A stretch of DNA of 64,000 bases from contig SIJG01000036.1 in assembly GCA_023374025.1 (NCBI GenBank), positions 572,777 through 636,776 on the forward strand, read 5' to 3'. The notes under the pieces were generated by a model. The model did no database searches and was not told the origin of the DNA. It saw nothing but the letters and a program-made list of their open reading frames with translations. Source of the DNA: Heterodera schachtii. Lineage: Eukaryota; Nematoda; Chromadorea; Rhabditida; Heteroderidae. Shown piece by piece: positions 21,908-34,538 of this stretch. How positions within the stretch are numbered: the first letter of the stretch is position 1; each line of letters opens with the position of its first letter. Position numbers and translations under genes: made by a program.

Positions 21908-24900
21908 TGTCTTAATTAATGATTTTTTCGGTTAAATAAAACGGAAAAAGCATTTGAAGAGAAAGGGAATTAAAAAGAACATTTTGCTAGGGCAGTGAAG
22001 TGCTTTTAATTTCTCTTTTGATTTCTAAATTTGTTTTTGCCCATTCGATTGGATTAATTGGGGGAAAAAGCGAATTTTGAGGGGAACGAACGAAAGCAAA
22101 GGCAAATGGCAATTCCACTTGAATTGCGCGGACAATTTGGGATTTTTGAAAGAGGCGACGGAATTTGAGAGACCAAAAACCAAATTAAATTGCTAAAATA
22201 AAAAGGGGGGGGGGTTTCTAAACTTAGGGCACACTTTGCCATTTTTCTCGCTTATTTCTCGACTTTCTTTAAAAAAACTATTTTGTCGGGCGTTTGAAAA
22301 ACAAAAATAAAAAACTGAAATACTTAATTTTTAATATTTTTTGTCTTTTGACGGACGAAAAAAATGACAAAATTAATTCATTTTATTATGAATTGACACA
22401 TTTATAAAAGAAGGGGGGGGGGGGAGAGAGAAGAATGTAAAAATAACAGTCATAAACTTCGAATAGTTTTAAATTTAAATGATTGATTGCATTTGCCCCC
22501 CTCCCTTTTTTTTTGTCCCTTCGCCCGACAAACATTTATTTTACTTTTTACGCCGCAATAAAATAAATAAATATTGTAAAAATATGTAAGAGAAAAGATC
22601 GAAGAGCAACGCCAACACAACCAAAACGGAACGAAGAAGAAAAGGGGAGAAAAGAATGGAGAGAATTGAGAAGGATGTGAAAAAGTGAGCCAAAAAGGCA
22701 CACAATGAAAAAAAAGGGGGAAAAAGGGGGGGGGGGGGGCAAAGATCGGTCGGAGGAACGACGAAAAAACGGCGAACGAACGGAACATAAGGCCAATCAA
22801 CCCCTTCCCTCCTTCCCTTCCCCTTCCCCTTCCCTTCCCTTCCCTTCCCTTCCCCTCCTCCTCCTCCTCCTCCTCCTCCTCCTCCTCCTCACCCCTTTTT
22901 TAGTTTGCTTTTTTAACAACACATTTTGGAGCAGGCAATTTAAAATTTAAAAAAAAGTGGAACAAAAAGAGAAAAAATAAAAAGAAAACTCTGCTGGAAA
23001 AGTTAAGTGAGCGAAAAAAGTGGAAAACCAAAACTAAAAAAAGGAACAAATTTAAAATAATTTAAAAAAACGAAGAAAAGAAAAATAATTAAAAAGAAAA
23101 TGGAAAATTTGAGGGAGGGAATTTTATTTCAAAATATGTAGAACAAACAAAAACAGAACGAATAAATGAATGAATGAATGGGTGCTTTTTGAAGTGCATT
23201 TTGCTGTCTTTTTCATTCAAAAAATAAAAACATTGAAAATGAGCAAATAAAACGGCAAAAGATTTATAAAAATAACATTTTAATCATTAATGAATTTCAA
23301 TAATTAAAAGTGTTAAATAACATGGCCTATTAACTAATTAATACTTTTGCCTTCCATCCTCACCAAATGGCGGCCAATAGAGACGAGAAGTGAATTTATT
23401 AAAATAAATGTGATCGAATCAGTAATGATGAAACAGTTTTAAAGACGGACAGTGATTAATGGGGGAGGGAATGAATTGTGTGATCAGTGACGACGAGACG
23501 AGAGAATTGATCAATTGGATTTTATGTACGGAGAGAGAAAAAGTCACGGGAGGGAAAAGACGGAATGATGAGCAAAGCGACCAATTTAGAAAAAAAATGA
23601 TTAGAAAAAAAAGAATGGTAATAGTAAACCAACAAAAGAATGATCAAAGTGGAGGGAGGACGAAGAAGAGAAGACGAGAGTGATGAACGAAGTTGGGATG
23701 GTTGGAGCGATCAGACCGAAATTGGTGATCGGACGATACAAAAAGTGATTACAATAGAAATGAAAAAGGATGGGATTAAAATTAGGAATATTATGACAGA
23801 AGACTAAATCGAATGGTATGATCGATAAGAACTGCAAAAGAAAAACAGTAAATTGATCAGCAGAGTGATGGGGACTGACGGAGAGTAAAATTGAAATGAT
23901 TGATGTGGGAGAGAAGGGACAAACGAGAAACGACACACAAATTGTGTCGTCAATGGTCGGCACGGATCAGACAAAGCGATGCCAACTGTTCGGTGGGGAG
24001 ACGAAAAAAACATAGAGGGATAAGGCTTGAATAGAAATTCGGACTTTGATAGAAGTGAAAGAATGATGGATCTGCAGAAGGAAAAGGAAAAGGAAAGAGT
24101 GTTGCATGATAAGGACAGACAGAGAGAGAGGAGAGAGAGAGAGAGAGACAGGGAGATAGGGAGAGAAAGAGAGAGGAAAAGATAAGGACGAAAGCGAATG
24201 AGGAAAAGTGACCAGACATTTGAAGAGAAACGAGAGGGCAAATGGCGAAAACAGTGCAAATTCGTAACGGACGAGAAGTGAACAAACGGACGAAAAAGAG
24301 GGGAAAAGAATTCAGAGGGAAGGAAAGAGGAGAAGAAAAGGGAGGAGAAAGAGGAGGATAAAATGGAGGGGGGAGAGGGAGGGGGAGAGAGTGAATTCCA
24401 TCGCAGCAAAACAACAACAGAAGGGCACAATTGCTGCTGCCTCTTCTTAAGCAGCCCAAATGTACTTTTATTTTGTATTTGTTTGTGCAAAGTGAAAAAA
24501 GATGCTTATTTTTTGAAAACTTATATTATCAAAAAACGAAAACTTATTAATAAAAATTCCAAAAGAATAATCCCTTCTAAAATTATTTTTCTGAATTTCT
24601 TTTTTTTTTTTTGCTTGGCACTTTTTTTGCCTATTTAATTAAAAATGCGCATGTAATGAAACCAAATAATGTACCTAATGTTTACTGTAAAGCATTTTCA
24701 TGCCAATGCACAAACACAATGCCAATTTTTTGTATTTACAAATAGCGAAATGTGAGAATTTTTTTGGGGGAGGGGAGGGAATCAGTCAATTAGTGCGCCT
24801 GGGATTATTAATACCATCATAAAAATTATTTTCTGGTCTCGAAATGAAAGAATTCAAATAGGAAAATTACAAGTAATTAAGGAAAAACGGACGCATTATA

Positions 24901-25909
24901 AAAAAAGAAATGAAATTTAATTTAAAAATCGAAAAGTTTTAAAAATTTCAATTTTTAAATGCCATTTGCTCGTTGTTAATAAATTAAGAGCGCCATTAGC
25001 AGTGGGTTTTTCCATTTTTGCCTCCTAATTAGCTCTTTGGTCATTGGAGCGTAAAAGGCATTGGCGAAAAAGAAATGCGAGACGATTAATTATTAACGCG
25101 CGAAATCTCTTCCGCCATTTTGCCCGGGGACGGCCGGACAAATCACTGAGCCCAAAGGGACAAAAATATGGAAGAAATTGGAAAAATGTGTTTACACAAA
25201 AAGAGGAGAGTGGTGTAAAGCAAACGGGGCACCAAAGGCAAAAAGGCCGACACAAATCCATTGGCTTAAAAGCGTATTAAAATGCCAAAAGCGGACGGAG
25301 TGGGGGGAGGGGGGGAGGGGGGGCATGGACATTCAATCCATTGGCATTTCAAACAAGAAAATGTGCCAGAGGGGGAGGAGTAGTTTATGGACAGAAACTG
25401 GACGGAGAATTGCCGGGACTTTAAAAATTGGTTAGGGCCTTTAACCGTTTCGTACGATGGTGACGACGAAATTATCGCCATGAAAAACCACACAAAATGA
25501 GTGATTAAGTGAACAAATATAAAAAATAAGATGGGGACGGAGGAATTTGATGATAATGTGACAAAATTGGAAGGACGGGAGGGAATTATTATCAATTAGG
25601 AATAGCAATTAATAATAATTGAGTAAAATTATCTGTCACATTACTCAATTCCTTCGGCGAAGCGGCAGAAAAGTAAAGTCAATTAAACACAATAAAATGG
25701 CGAAGTTAAGCAATTGGAAAATGTGACAATGAATTAATTAATTGGTCACATTTTTAATGGCTGAAAAATGCTAAAAAAAGTCCCGACAAAATGTCAAAGG
25801 GGACAAAGTGTCAAATGGGAGGACAAAGTGTCAAAGGGTGTGCCCTCAAAGGCAAAGAGTATCCGCTGAAGCCGAGGGAGGGAGGGAAATGCCCAGAGGG
25901 ACGGCGTAT
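19182..25909. other. Long low-complexity spacer
   Basis: Nearly 7 kb lies between two regulatory-type genes and holds no supported exon. It contains GA-rich tracts (19430-19850, 24050-24380), many poly-G or poly-C runs of 8-22 bases, an ATT microsatellite at about 21880-21907, a pyrimidine microsatellite at 22800-22890 and AT-rich stretches. The region could hold upstream regulatory DNA of the Gln-rich gene, or an undetected large intron joining it to the homeodomain gene on the same strand. Confidence 0.5.
22800..22890. repeat. CCTTC pentanucleotide followed by CTC trinucleotide microsatellite
   Basis: CCTTCCCTTC-type pentamer repeats run into about eleven CTC units ending near 22889. It is a simple sequence tract in the spacer. 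Confidence 0.9.
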
Positions 25910-28539
25910 TCATTGGCACTTAATGTCATACCCACCTCGCGAAGATGATGCCAAGTAGAAGGCGTACGAGGAGGGCACTCCGTCCTCGTCCGCTGCTGTC
26001 CACCCGCCGTCAGTGAACGACGACACTTTGCGTTTGTGCCCCGTGGCGTGGTGAAGCGACGGCGACGCACGGGCCGGGAGCCGATGCTTTTGCGAGTGGT
26101 GGGGGGCCACCGCCGATGGCACCGCGGGGCACGCGCTGCTGGCGGAGACTGTGCCGTTATCGCAAAGCGAATCTGACCCTGTTGATGTTGTTGCGGTTCC
26201 ACCACCGATCACTTTGTTCCAAATATCCTCAAAGGAGCGCCGGTTAATTAGGGGGCTTTGCTTGGAGCGATTCTCCCTCCCCCCCCCCCCCTCGGCGGAA
26301 TGGCATTCAATCGTCACAATCTAATGGCCAAACTAATCTCCCATTTCATTTAATTCACTTCCTCCCCCCTCTTTCCCTCCTTCGTCATCCTTCCGCCCCC
26401 CTAATCCCAAATGGTCTCGTCAATTAACTTCCATTAATCATTCCTCCCCCCACCTGGATGGTTTCGTCAATCTTCCGCTCCCTCTCGTCCTCCCAACTGT
26501 TCGTCGTCACCCGTCGTTCATCCTCCATTTTGCTAACGGTGTCCATGTCCTTCGTATGTCCCTCCCCATCGGCGTCCGTCCGTTTCGGCAATTCCATTGG
26601 CATGGAAGAGGCGTCGGCGGAAGAGGGCAAAGAACTTTTTTGGATCACTTTTTGGTGTTTGTGTTGACGACGCCGGTAATTGGCGAACAATTTGTTCACC
26701 TGAAAATGGGAAAAGTTAAATTAAAAACAACAGACGAAAGAAATGATGAAGAAAAAGAAGAAGAAGAAAGGTTTTAAATGGAAAAATAATTGCAATTAAA
26801 AGAAAAAAAAAAAAAAAAAGACACAAAACTGCTGATCATTTGTAAACAACAACAGAACAGACGGAAGATAATACGGAGAATGAAATGATTATCATAAGAG
26901 AATGGTGATCATCCTCTGCTGCTGCTGATCACCACAGCCGAACAGCAAAAGGACGCGAGCAGTGCACGGACTGACGACCTTCGCTGCTGATTTGTGGTGA
27001 TCAACAGCGGACAATGTAGCAACAAATGTGATGAATGGGTGGATGATGTGATCAGATGAATGAATGAATTGGTGAGTCATTCACAGTTTAAAAGGGCGGG
27101 GAGAGAGACGAAGAGTTGGGAAGAAGGACAGAAGCAGCAGAAAACAGGGCAAAAAAACAAATGGAGAGAATGTGCAATCTAAGAGACTGTGTGATGATGG
27201 CAATGGCATTGACAGTCAGTGGGGGGGGGGGAGGGGAGAGAAATGATGGTAATGCACACAGTGACTGATCAGACTCAGCCGAGACACTTTTAACGGCGAT
27301 CAACGGCCCGAACAAAGAGGAGACTGATCGAAGTCCATAATTTAGTCAGAGAGAGAATTTTTACAATGTGATAAACTGTGCAGATCATTTTCCAATGGTT
27401 GATCAATGCGATTGTGCAGAGAATTTAAGGGGACTTTTTATGCAGAGGAATTGAATTGGAATGATGAAAAATATCAGAAAATGATAAATTGGATGATTCA
27501 ATTAATCATTTAAACGTATTGGTCTGATCACCTTCTCATAGCTGGTGTCCATCTGTGCCGCCAACCGTTCCTTCTGTTCTCGGGACGGGTACATGTTGTT
27601 GCCGTGCTGATGGACCCACTGAAAGGAGATATTAATTGCCCAATTAGCACACATTCAGATAATGATTGTCTAATGTGCCGTACCCGCATGAACATTTCCT
27701 TTTGCTGCTGTGCTTCGTCTCCCCCGGCATTTGCCGTCGTCGGATGGTTCGGCACAGCTTCCGCCGTTATCGTGCCGTTCTTGCCCTTACTCTGTTGCCA
27801 AATGCTCCCGCCCTCCTCCAGTGCCATTTTGTCCCCTCTTTCCTCCCCTTCCGCTTCATTTTCGCTTCCTCCGCTGTTGTTGGCCTCCTCTACTTTGTTG
27901 GTGCTGATCAGCAACTGTTGCTGGTGTTTCTGCAGCTGTTGCCTTTGTCTGCTCTGCTCAATGACCGCTGCGATCAGTTCGCTGACCATTCGCTCGGACG
28001 ACGAAAGTGCCAAAGGGCAGCTGCCGCCGCTGCTAATGATGTTGTTCCGCTGGCACTGTTGCTGGTACTCGCTGAAAATGTTGCTTTTACATTGTAAGCC
28101 ACTGCTGAGGAGGGGGACATAAGTCGGACGGCCCTTATCTTTCAGAAATCCAATCTCAAATCCGATCAGAATGCCTTTGTGGCCTTGGCCAACCCCTTGC
28201 TGATCGGCCAAGGACATTCTTTGGAAACACAGTTAATTGGATCGCATTTTTTCCCTTCCCACTATCATTTTGTTGCTTCTGATCACTCCCCCCCCAGGGG
28301 ACCCTTCCCTTTTTCCCGCACTTTGTCACTGTCTCTCCCCCCGTCGGCGTTTTCCCCCCGTCGTCGATCGCTTCGCCAACAATTGATGAACATTCGCTGT
28401 TCGCCGTCGTCGTCGGCTGCTCCACCGATGTTATCACTCCGTCTCCGTCCAATTGCTCCTCGGCCTCCTCCGTCCGTTGCCTTTTCTTATCTTCGCCGAC
28501 GGCGCCGGCGACGGCGGCAAAAATGGGCAGAACAACCAT
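25910..28539 (-). CDS. Atypical TALE-class homeodomain protein (Iroquois/Mohawk-like)
   Basis: This is a predicted nuclear DNA-binding protein. The secure 3' exons are: one ending at 27684, then 27618-27532, 26699-26454 and 26260-25910, all in phase. The homeodomain is assembled across three of them. Helix 1 ends in MFMRWVHQHGNNMYPSREQK, which has the TALE three-residue loop and MYPS in place of PYPS. Helix 2 is ERLAAQMDTSYEK. Helix 3 is VNKLFANYRRRQHKHQK. Asn51, Arg53 and Ala50 agree with Iroquois/Mohawk (FANARRR), but the usual Trp48 is Leu. Upstream lie acidic, Gln-rich segments (RQQLQKHQQQLL). The first exon from ATG 28539 reads MVVLPIFAAVAGAVGEDKKR, but its junction to the next exon near 28150 was not resolved. 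Confidence 0.75.
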
Positions 28540-30960
28540 TTAATATTATTAAATGATTGAATTTTGTTGTTTATGTTTGACGATGAAAGATTGTTGTAAT
28601 TGTTCACTGAGTTTATAAAATATTAAATGAATGAAAATGCATTTGTTTATTCACCCGATGGAAAGGGGGGAAAGGGGGAGAGAATGGTGCGAAAAAATGC
28701 GAATGATCGACGCGACGCGAGTGGCGTCGTCTTTTGCTGCTTTTATCCACCAATCATTCACTCATTTTGTCGGTGTCATGTGATTTTGGGAAATGGCGGG
28801 GAGAGAAAAAGCAAAACAATGCGAAGCATCGCCAAAAAGGAGAAGCAAATGAGAAAAATTCCCATAAAAATATTAAATAAAACAAAACACATATTAACAA
28901 TAATAACAATGGAAATCATTTTTACGATCAGCAGAATATAATAATTAAATTAATGAAACTCAACGAATTACCCGACAGTGAAATAAGCAAAGGGAAGCAA
29001 AAGCCGTGGCAAATGAAAAAATAATTCTTTTGGGTTTAAGAGTAAATTTTGAGGACCCAACTTAAAGCTTTCGTTCTGAATTTAAAAATGGGCAAAATTA
29101 ATATGGAATCAGAAGTAAATGGTGCGTGGTGAATTTGCTTGGTTTAAGCGAGTGTCGAAAGTGTTGTGCCGCTAATGGACAAAATCAGTGTGATAAATGT
29201 GTGAATTTCTGGAGGCTCAAAGTCAAAGGCATTTGGTGAAACTGAACAATATTTTCACTGTTTCTGTGCTGCCACTGTTTTGTGTGTGTGCGCATATGAC
29301 AGCAGCAGACAAATAATGAATGAATGAATGAATGCATTTTGTGTTTAGTTTTGGCGGTCGTCGTATGAGAAGCAAAAAGGGGGGAGAGAATGGGGGGGGG
29401 GGGGCGGCGGACATTTGACGACGATGGGCAGGCAAATGGGGGGGGGGGGGGGAGGTCGTCGTGTCCCCCACCCCCAGCAGCGGTCGTCTCGCAGACATCG
29501 TCGTCCTTTTGCACCACCACCGCCTCACATTCATCCCCCCCTCCCTGTCCCTCCCCCTCCTCCTTTCCTCCTCCGCTCGCCTCCCCTCCCATTCTCCATC
29601 CTTCCGCTCCTCCTCCTCGTCGTTGTTGTCCATTTCTTCACCCCATTCATTCGCCCAAATGTACACACACTCTCACACACACGCAAAGGGACGGACGATG
29701 GATTAGTGGGCGGGGGGGGGGCACTTTGGGCGCCTTGGGGGAAAGGCTGACGGAGGACGGACAACGCCGGGGGGGGGGGGGGGGGGAGGATAATGTGTGC
29801 ACCGCAGCAGCTGAGAGTACCTCAACCGAAGCCCAACATCCTCGCCACCTCATTCCCCCCTCCCCCATTTGCCCATTTCTTTGCTCCAACTCCGTCAGTC
29901 CATCGCAAGCGGCGATGCCCCGTCCGGCGGGCATTCTGTTGGTCGATGGACGGACGGACCACCGAGTGAGCGAGCAAAACGACTTGCTTGGTCCATTACC
30001 CCACTTTCAGTACAAACTGAGTGAGTGATGGATGCACAGATGGAGGGAAATGAATGGGAGTGAATGAAATAATACACATTGAAAATGTGGGAGCGCTTAG
30101 AAAAGAGAAGCGAGCCGAGCCCGAGCCTCACCACGCCGGAGGGGGGCCACCCCCATTCACTCCGCCAATTTAACGCCACCACAGCACAACGACGACGTAC
30201 AGAGAAGGGAATGAGGGAGGGGTCGGATGATGAGAGCTGCTGAAGCTGATGCTGCAGCAGCAGCAGATGACTTTGTGTGTGTGCTATTTGGTCTTTCGTC
30301 ATTGGATTGGTGGCGGTGTGTCCCCCCCCCCCATTCGCCACCCGCCGTTTTGTCCGTTTGTCCCTCATCCCCCCCCCCCCGGGTGCTCATCATTCAGCCC
30401 CCCCCCCCTCTCTCTGTGTGTGCGAGTGTCAAATGTGTGTGTTATAGTGAAATTGCAGGGGACAGAGCATTTGGAAGGCGAAGAATTGGGGATGGACAGC
30501 AGCAGAAGAAATTGGAGGACAACCAACACAACGGGGGGGGGGGGGGGGGGGAGGAGTAAACGATGACAAAGCGCATTACTCTGACACGGGGGGAGGGGTG
30601 GGCTTGGAGGTCGTCGGTGGTTGCTGGTGTTGGTTCAAGTGGAGGAGAATGAATCAGCAGCAGATGAATACTCCCCCCACCTCCCATTATTCTCTCTCAC
30701 TTTTGTGTGTGTGCGTTTCTCCCTTTGGCGGCGGAGTGGCGAAGAACGAAAAAGCGGGAAAATGTTTTTTGATTTGGGAGGGGATTTATTTGTGTGTTCC
30801 TTTTATAATAAAGAGGAGAGAGAAAGTGGGGAGAGAAAGAGAGACAATGGAGACAGAGAGAGATGGGAGAGAGAGAAGGGACAGACGAGAGAAAAAAACA
30901 CGACGAGCGATGGTTTAAAGTAAACAAACAACAAAATTCCCTACAAATTAGGAGACGGAC
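28540..30960. other. Upstream spacer rich in poly-G/C tracts
   Basis: This probably includes the promoter of the homeodomain gene. It is interrupted by many G or C runs (for example 29394-29404, 29440-29452, 29770-29787, 30534-30551) and by CA/GT-rich patches. Overlapping open frames on both strands at 29185-30690 are compositionally biased and none shows a domain or splice structure. Confidence 0.5.
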
Positions 30961-30981
30961 CACAGAAAAATGGGGGGGACG

Positions 30982-31461
30982 GGACAAAATCTCGCCGCCG
31001 AAATCTCGCCGCCGGAATCTCGCCGCCGAAATCTCGCCGCCGAAATCTCGCCGGCCAAAATCTCGCCGGCCAAAATCTCGCCGCGGAAATTTCAAAAAAA
31101 AAATCAAACTTAGAAATTTTTCAAGGAAAAAATTCTTAGAAAATTTTTTTATAAGTAAATTTAAAGAAAAAAAAAAACTATTTGCTAAGTTTTTTTGAAA
31201 ATTTTTCGAAAAAACAGTAAACTTTCATAAAATTTCAAAAAAAAAATTGCTGAAAAATTTTCAACAATTTTTTTTTCTTAGAATTTTCTTGTAAACAAAT
31301 TTTCTAAGAATTTTTTCCTTGGAAAATTTCTAAGTTTGAATTTTTTTTTTGAAATTTCTGCGGCGAGATTTCAGCCGGCGAGATTTCGGCCGACGAGATT
31401 TCGGCGGCGAGATTCCGGCGGCGAGATTTCGGCGGCGAGATTTCGGCGGCGAGATTTTGGG
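30982..31461. repeat. Palindromic array of AATCTCGCCGCC units
   Basis: The left arm (about 30985-31095) has seven tandem 14-15-bp units of the form AAATCTCGCCGCCG, with GGCCA variants. The right arm (about 31360-31460) holds the reverse complement in the same number range. Between them is AT-rich DNA that is itself partly inverted (AAATTTCTAAG with its complement). The whole could fold into a hairpin of about 480 bp. Open frames with RRRNLAAEIS-type repeats are translations of the array. Confidence 0.85.
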
Positions 31462-31949
31462 GTGCACCCAAAATGGGGGGGGGGGGGGGGGAAAGGGGAG
31501 GGAAACGAACAACAAACAAAGACAGACAGACGAAAAAGGGCAAAAGGGGGGGGAGGGAAGGGGAAGGGACGGCTGTCGGACGCTGTGGCATTTTACGGGA
31601 AGGGAAAATGGCATAAAAGGGGGCAAAAAACAGAATGGATGAAGAAAGTGCAGCAAGTGATGTCATGCACCAAAAATGGTGCATTAGCCAAGCCGCGGTT
31701 TATTAGGCCAAGCTTTTGTTTTGTTTTACCCACAGGCAAAGCAAGCAGAGTTATGAGCTGTGGTCAGCTGCTGGAGAGAGCCCGAGGATTGCGACATTTT
31801 TTCAAAAGTTCCCCGGGGCGCCAATTCCACCGCAGACACAAAAAAATACACTAAGAAATTCATTGGGATGAGAAAAATAATACACAGAAATCACTCAACG
31901 AATTCGCAAAAGGAAAATTAAAAGCGAACGGAAAAAAGGCGAAAAAAAC

Positions 31950-32206
31950 AGAGAAAAAAAGAAAGTGGGAAGAGAGAGAGAGAAACAAAGGGAAAAGGCA
32001 AACGAAGAGACAACAGACAACAACAGCAGAACAGAAGTGTGTGTTTGTGTGGGCAAAAGAAGGAGCCAAAAAATGGGGGAGGGAATGGCGCCGAATGGTA
32101 CGAAAAAACAAATAAAGAAAATAATGGAAAAGACGAAGGCAAAGAAAGAAGGAGAGGGAGAAAAGGAAAAAACACAAACAGAGAGAGAGAGGAAGAGGGA
32201 GGTAAG

Positions 32207-32276
<70 letters not shown>

Positions 32277-32520
32277 GAAAGAGAGAGAGAGAGAGAGGAA
32301 GAAAGAGAGAGAGAAAGGAGGAAAGAGAATGCTAAAGGGGAGATAGAGAGAGGGAGAGGGGAGGAGAGAGAGAGGGGGAGAGAGGAGGAAAGAGAGGGAA
32401 TGCTAAAGGGGAGAGAGAGGGAGAAAGAGAGGAGGAGGAAAGAAAGACAACTGGAGAAAAGAAGCAAACATGAGAAAAAAGAATGAAATTAGAAGAGAGA
32501 CAAGGGGGAAAAAGGAGGAA
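31950..32520. repeat. Polypurine tract with a GA dinucleotide core
   Basis: The plus strand is mostly purine, with an uninterrupted GA run at about 32209-32273. It abuts the fold-back element at 32711. Long Arg/Glu open frames across it are artefacts of the repeat. Confidence 0.9.
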
Positions 32521-32710
32521 CATAGGGCAGTTGCCCACAAAATGATAAAATTTTTTTAATTGGCGCAGTTTTCTTACAAATTTCTCAAAATTTTCTGCGG
32601 TGGCGCCTGTCGGTACCACCGGAATAATAAAGATTTACAAATTTAAAAACCAAGTCACTCAAAGTAAATTTTCCAAGACGACGTTTATGGGTCGGAACAG
32701 TACAAAACGG

Positions 32711-33059
32711 GGTAATAGTGCAGTTTGTTCCCCCCCCCCTTTTTCAAAAAAAAATAATAAGTTTAAAAAAGTCCTCAAAAACATCTTTCATGGGGTTTTC
32801 TGGATCGCTGACCATGAATATGACATCCATTTTGACCAATTTCGAACCCCGGACCCAAATTCGGACAAAAAGTCGAAAATTCAAAATTTGGATTTCGACT
32901 TTTTTTGTTCGTATTAGGTCCGGGATTCGAAATTGGTCAAAATGGATGTCATATTCATGGTCAGCGATCCAGAAAACCCCATGAAAGATGTTTTTGAGGA
33001 CTTTTTTAAACTTATTTAATTTTTTTTGAAAAAGGGGGGGAACAAACTGCACTATTACC
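32711..33059. mobile_element. Fold-back element with perfect 8-bp target duplication, copy B
   Basis: Inverted arms of more than 150 bp run from GGTAATAGTGCAGTTTGTTC at 32711 to its complement ending at 33059. The octamer caaaacgg is present on both sides (32703-32710 and 33060-33067), a perfect target duplication. The arms hold the family core (gatcgctgaccatgaatatg and its complement). There is no coding capacity. It sits just 3' of the small membrane-protein-like gene. Confidence 0.92.
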
Positions 33060-33286
33060 CAAAACGGCGACAGTCGAAACTTCGCCGGACTAATTTTTTC
33101 TTTCTCAGCCAAAGTTTTTATCTATTGCCCAGAAGTTGTGCAATTCGTAATTTAAGGCTAACCTTTTATTTCTCTTACTTCCCACAAAATATAATAGCAA
33201 TGGTACATTTTCAACAAACATTGTCCTAATCTGTGCTTTGCATCGCAAATGCGTTGTCCACCTTCGTTTTCTGTGCTCCGCAGAAA

Positions 33287-34386
33287 TCAGTGCGCTCCGA
33301 AGGAATACCCCCAGGGGAAGTAATTGAAGTCGCCCATTGACAAATCCCTGGCAAAGTTTTTCGGGCGCAGTTTGGCCATGACGTCGTTCTCCTTGAAGTA
33401 CTTCAGGTCCTCCTTCCGTTGGGTGTACGCGTGGAGCATTTTCGCCTGGGAAATGGGAAAGTTGCAAAACATGTCCAATGGTATGCCGGGAACGGAGTCC
33501 GTTTCATTGATAACATAAGAAAAATGACCCATTAAAAACCCTGGAGAAATATTTTGGATAATCATTGTAAAGAAAACAAAAATAATGAGGGTTGGGGAGG
33601 ATGGGTTCAAACTAATTGTAATTACTGAAATTCCCTTTGGAATTGTACAAAATCGAATCCCCCCCCCCCCAATGCGTTACTTCGATGTGATGCAATTCGT
33701 GGTTGATCACGTGTTCTTTGGTGATTTTAACGCTTGTCGGTTGAGCTTAAATTTTTATTTCAAAACTTCAATTAACATTGCTCAGGTGGTTTGAAATATT
33801 TTCGAATAAATCACAAAATTAAAAGTCCATCTCCATTAAGTGCATAATGTTTTAAAAAAACACTCGAATGAATCTTACTAATGCTCGTAACGACAAAAGC
33901 TGAGGCGAAGACGTAGCAAAAATTGCGCAGAATTGGGTAGTAGGCCCAGTAATGACGCCAGGGGAACATGCGAAGCTAATTTTAAGAAAATATATGGTTT
34001 AAAGCATTACAATAAAAAAAATTGGAGCCCGGAACCCGAAAAGAAACAAGTCAAGTTTTTGAATTTCGTATTTTTGGCTCAAAACCGGCTTAAATAACTA
34101 TCGTTTGTATGATTTTCACTATTTGTCAGCACTACAAAAAAAGTGGAAGAAAATTGTCGATTTTATTTGATGCAAACAAAGAACAAACCCATTCATGAAG
34201 TTGTGTTGGATAGGCGGGCATTCTTTAATTAAGCCAATTACATATGTAAAATAAGCAAATAAAAAACCTTGGATCAAGCTTGGTCTTTGGGATTTGCCAA
34301 TTTGGGTCAAAAAAGACTTTCACAGCACCGTGGAAGAATTTGCAAGTCTCCTTTCCAATATACCACATTCGGCTTACCACGGCCAT
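33287..34386 (-). CDS. Small membrane-protein-like gene, unrecognised
   Basis: Exons 34386-34268, 33975-33879 and 33540-33287 are each bounded by splice consensus. Exons 2 and 3 join in phase and give a hydrophobic segment (NFCYVFASAFVVTSIRFLMG) followed by a soluble tail with HAYTQRKEDLKYFKENDVMA and an end of FNYFPWGYSFGAH. Exon 1 reads MAVVSRMWYIGKETCKFFHG and ends two bases into a codon, whereas exon 2 needs to start in phase 0. One base is therefore unaccounted for: either the junction is non-standard or there is an indel. About 155 residues with one membrane pass would resemble small mitochondrial inner-membrane proteins, but no family match is claimed. Confidence 0.6.
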
Positions 34387-34538
34387 TTTATATATCAATC
34401 TCTAAAAAGAAAATATACATACAAAGTCAATTAAGATCAATTCTATTTTTATGAAAATTTTCATGCATTTTTCTGGTTTACAAAAGTCAAGAAAACACAA
34501 TGGGTTTCGAGGTCGCTGATTACTAGGGCTAATATTTT

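Noticed and set aside
28179..28556. 125-aa plus-strand frame ahead of the homeodomain gene
   Set aside because: Antisense to the acidic first exon; rich in Arg/Ser/Pro with no independent splice or start support.
29185..30690. Overlapping open frames on both strands
   Set aside because: Compositional artefacts of poly-G/C runs and CA-rich DNA; no consistent exon chain.
31895..32486. Ser/Leu- and Arg/Glu-rich open frames
   Set aside because: They follow the GA repeat core and have no other support.
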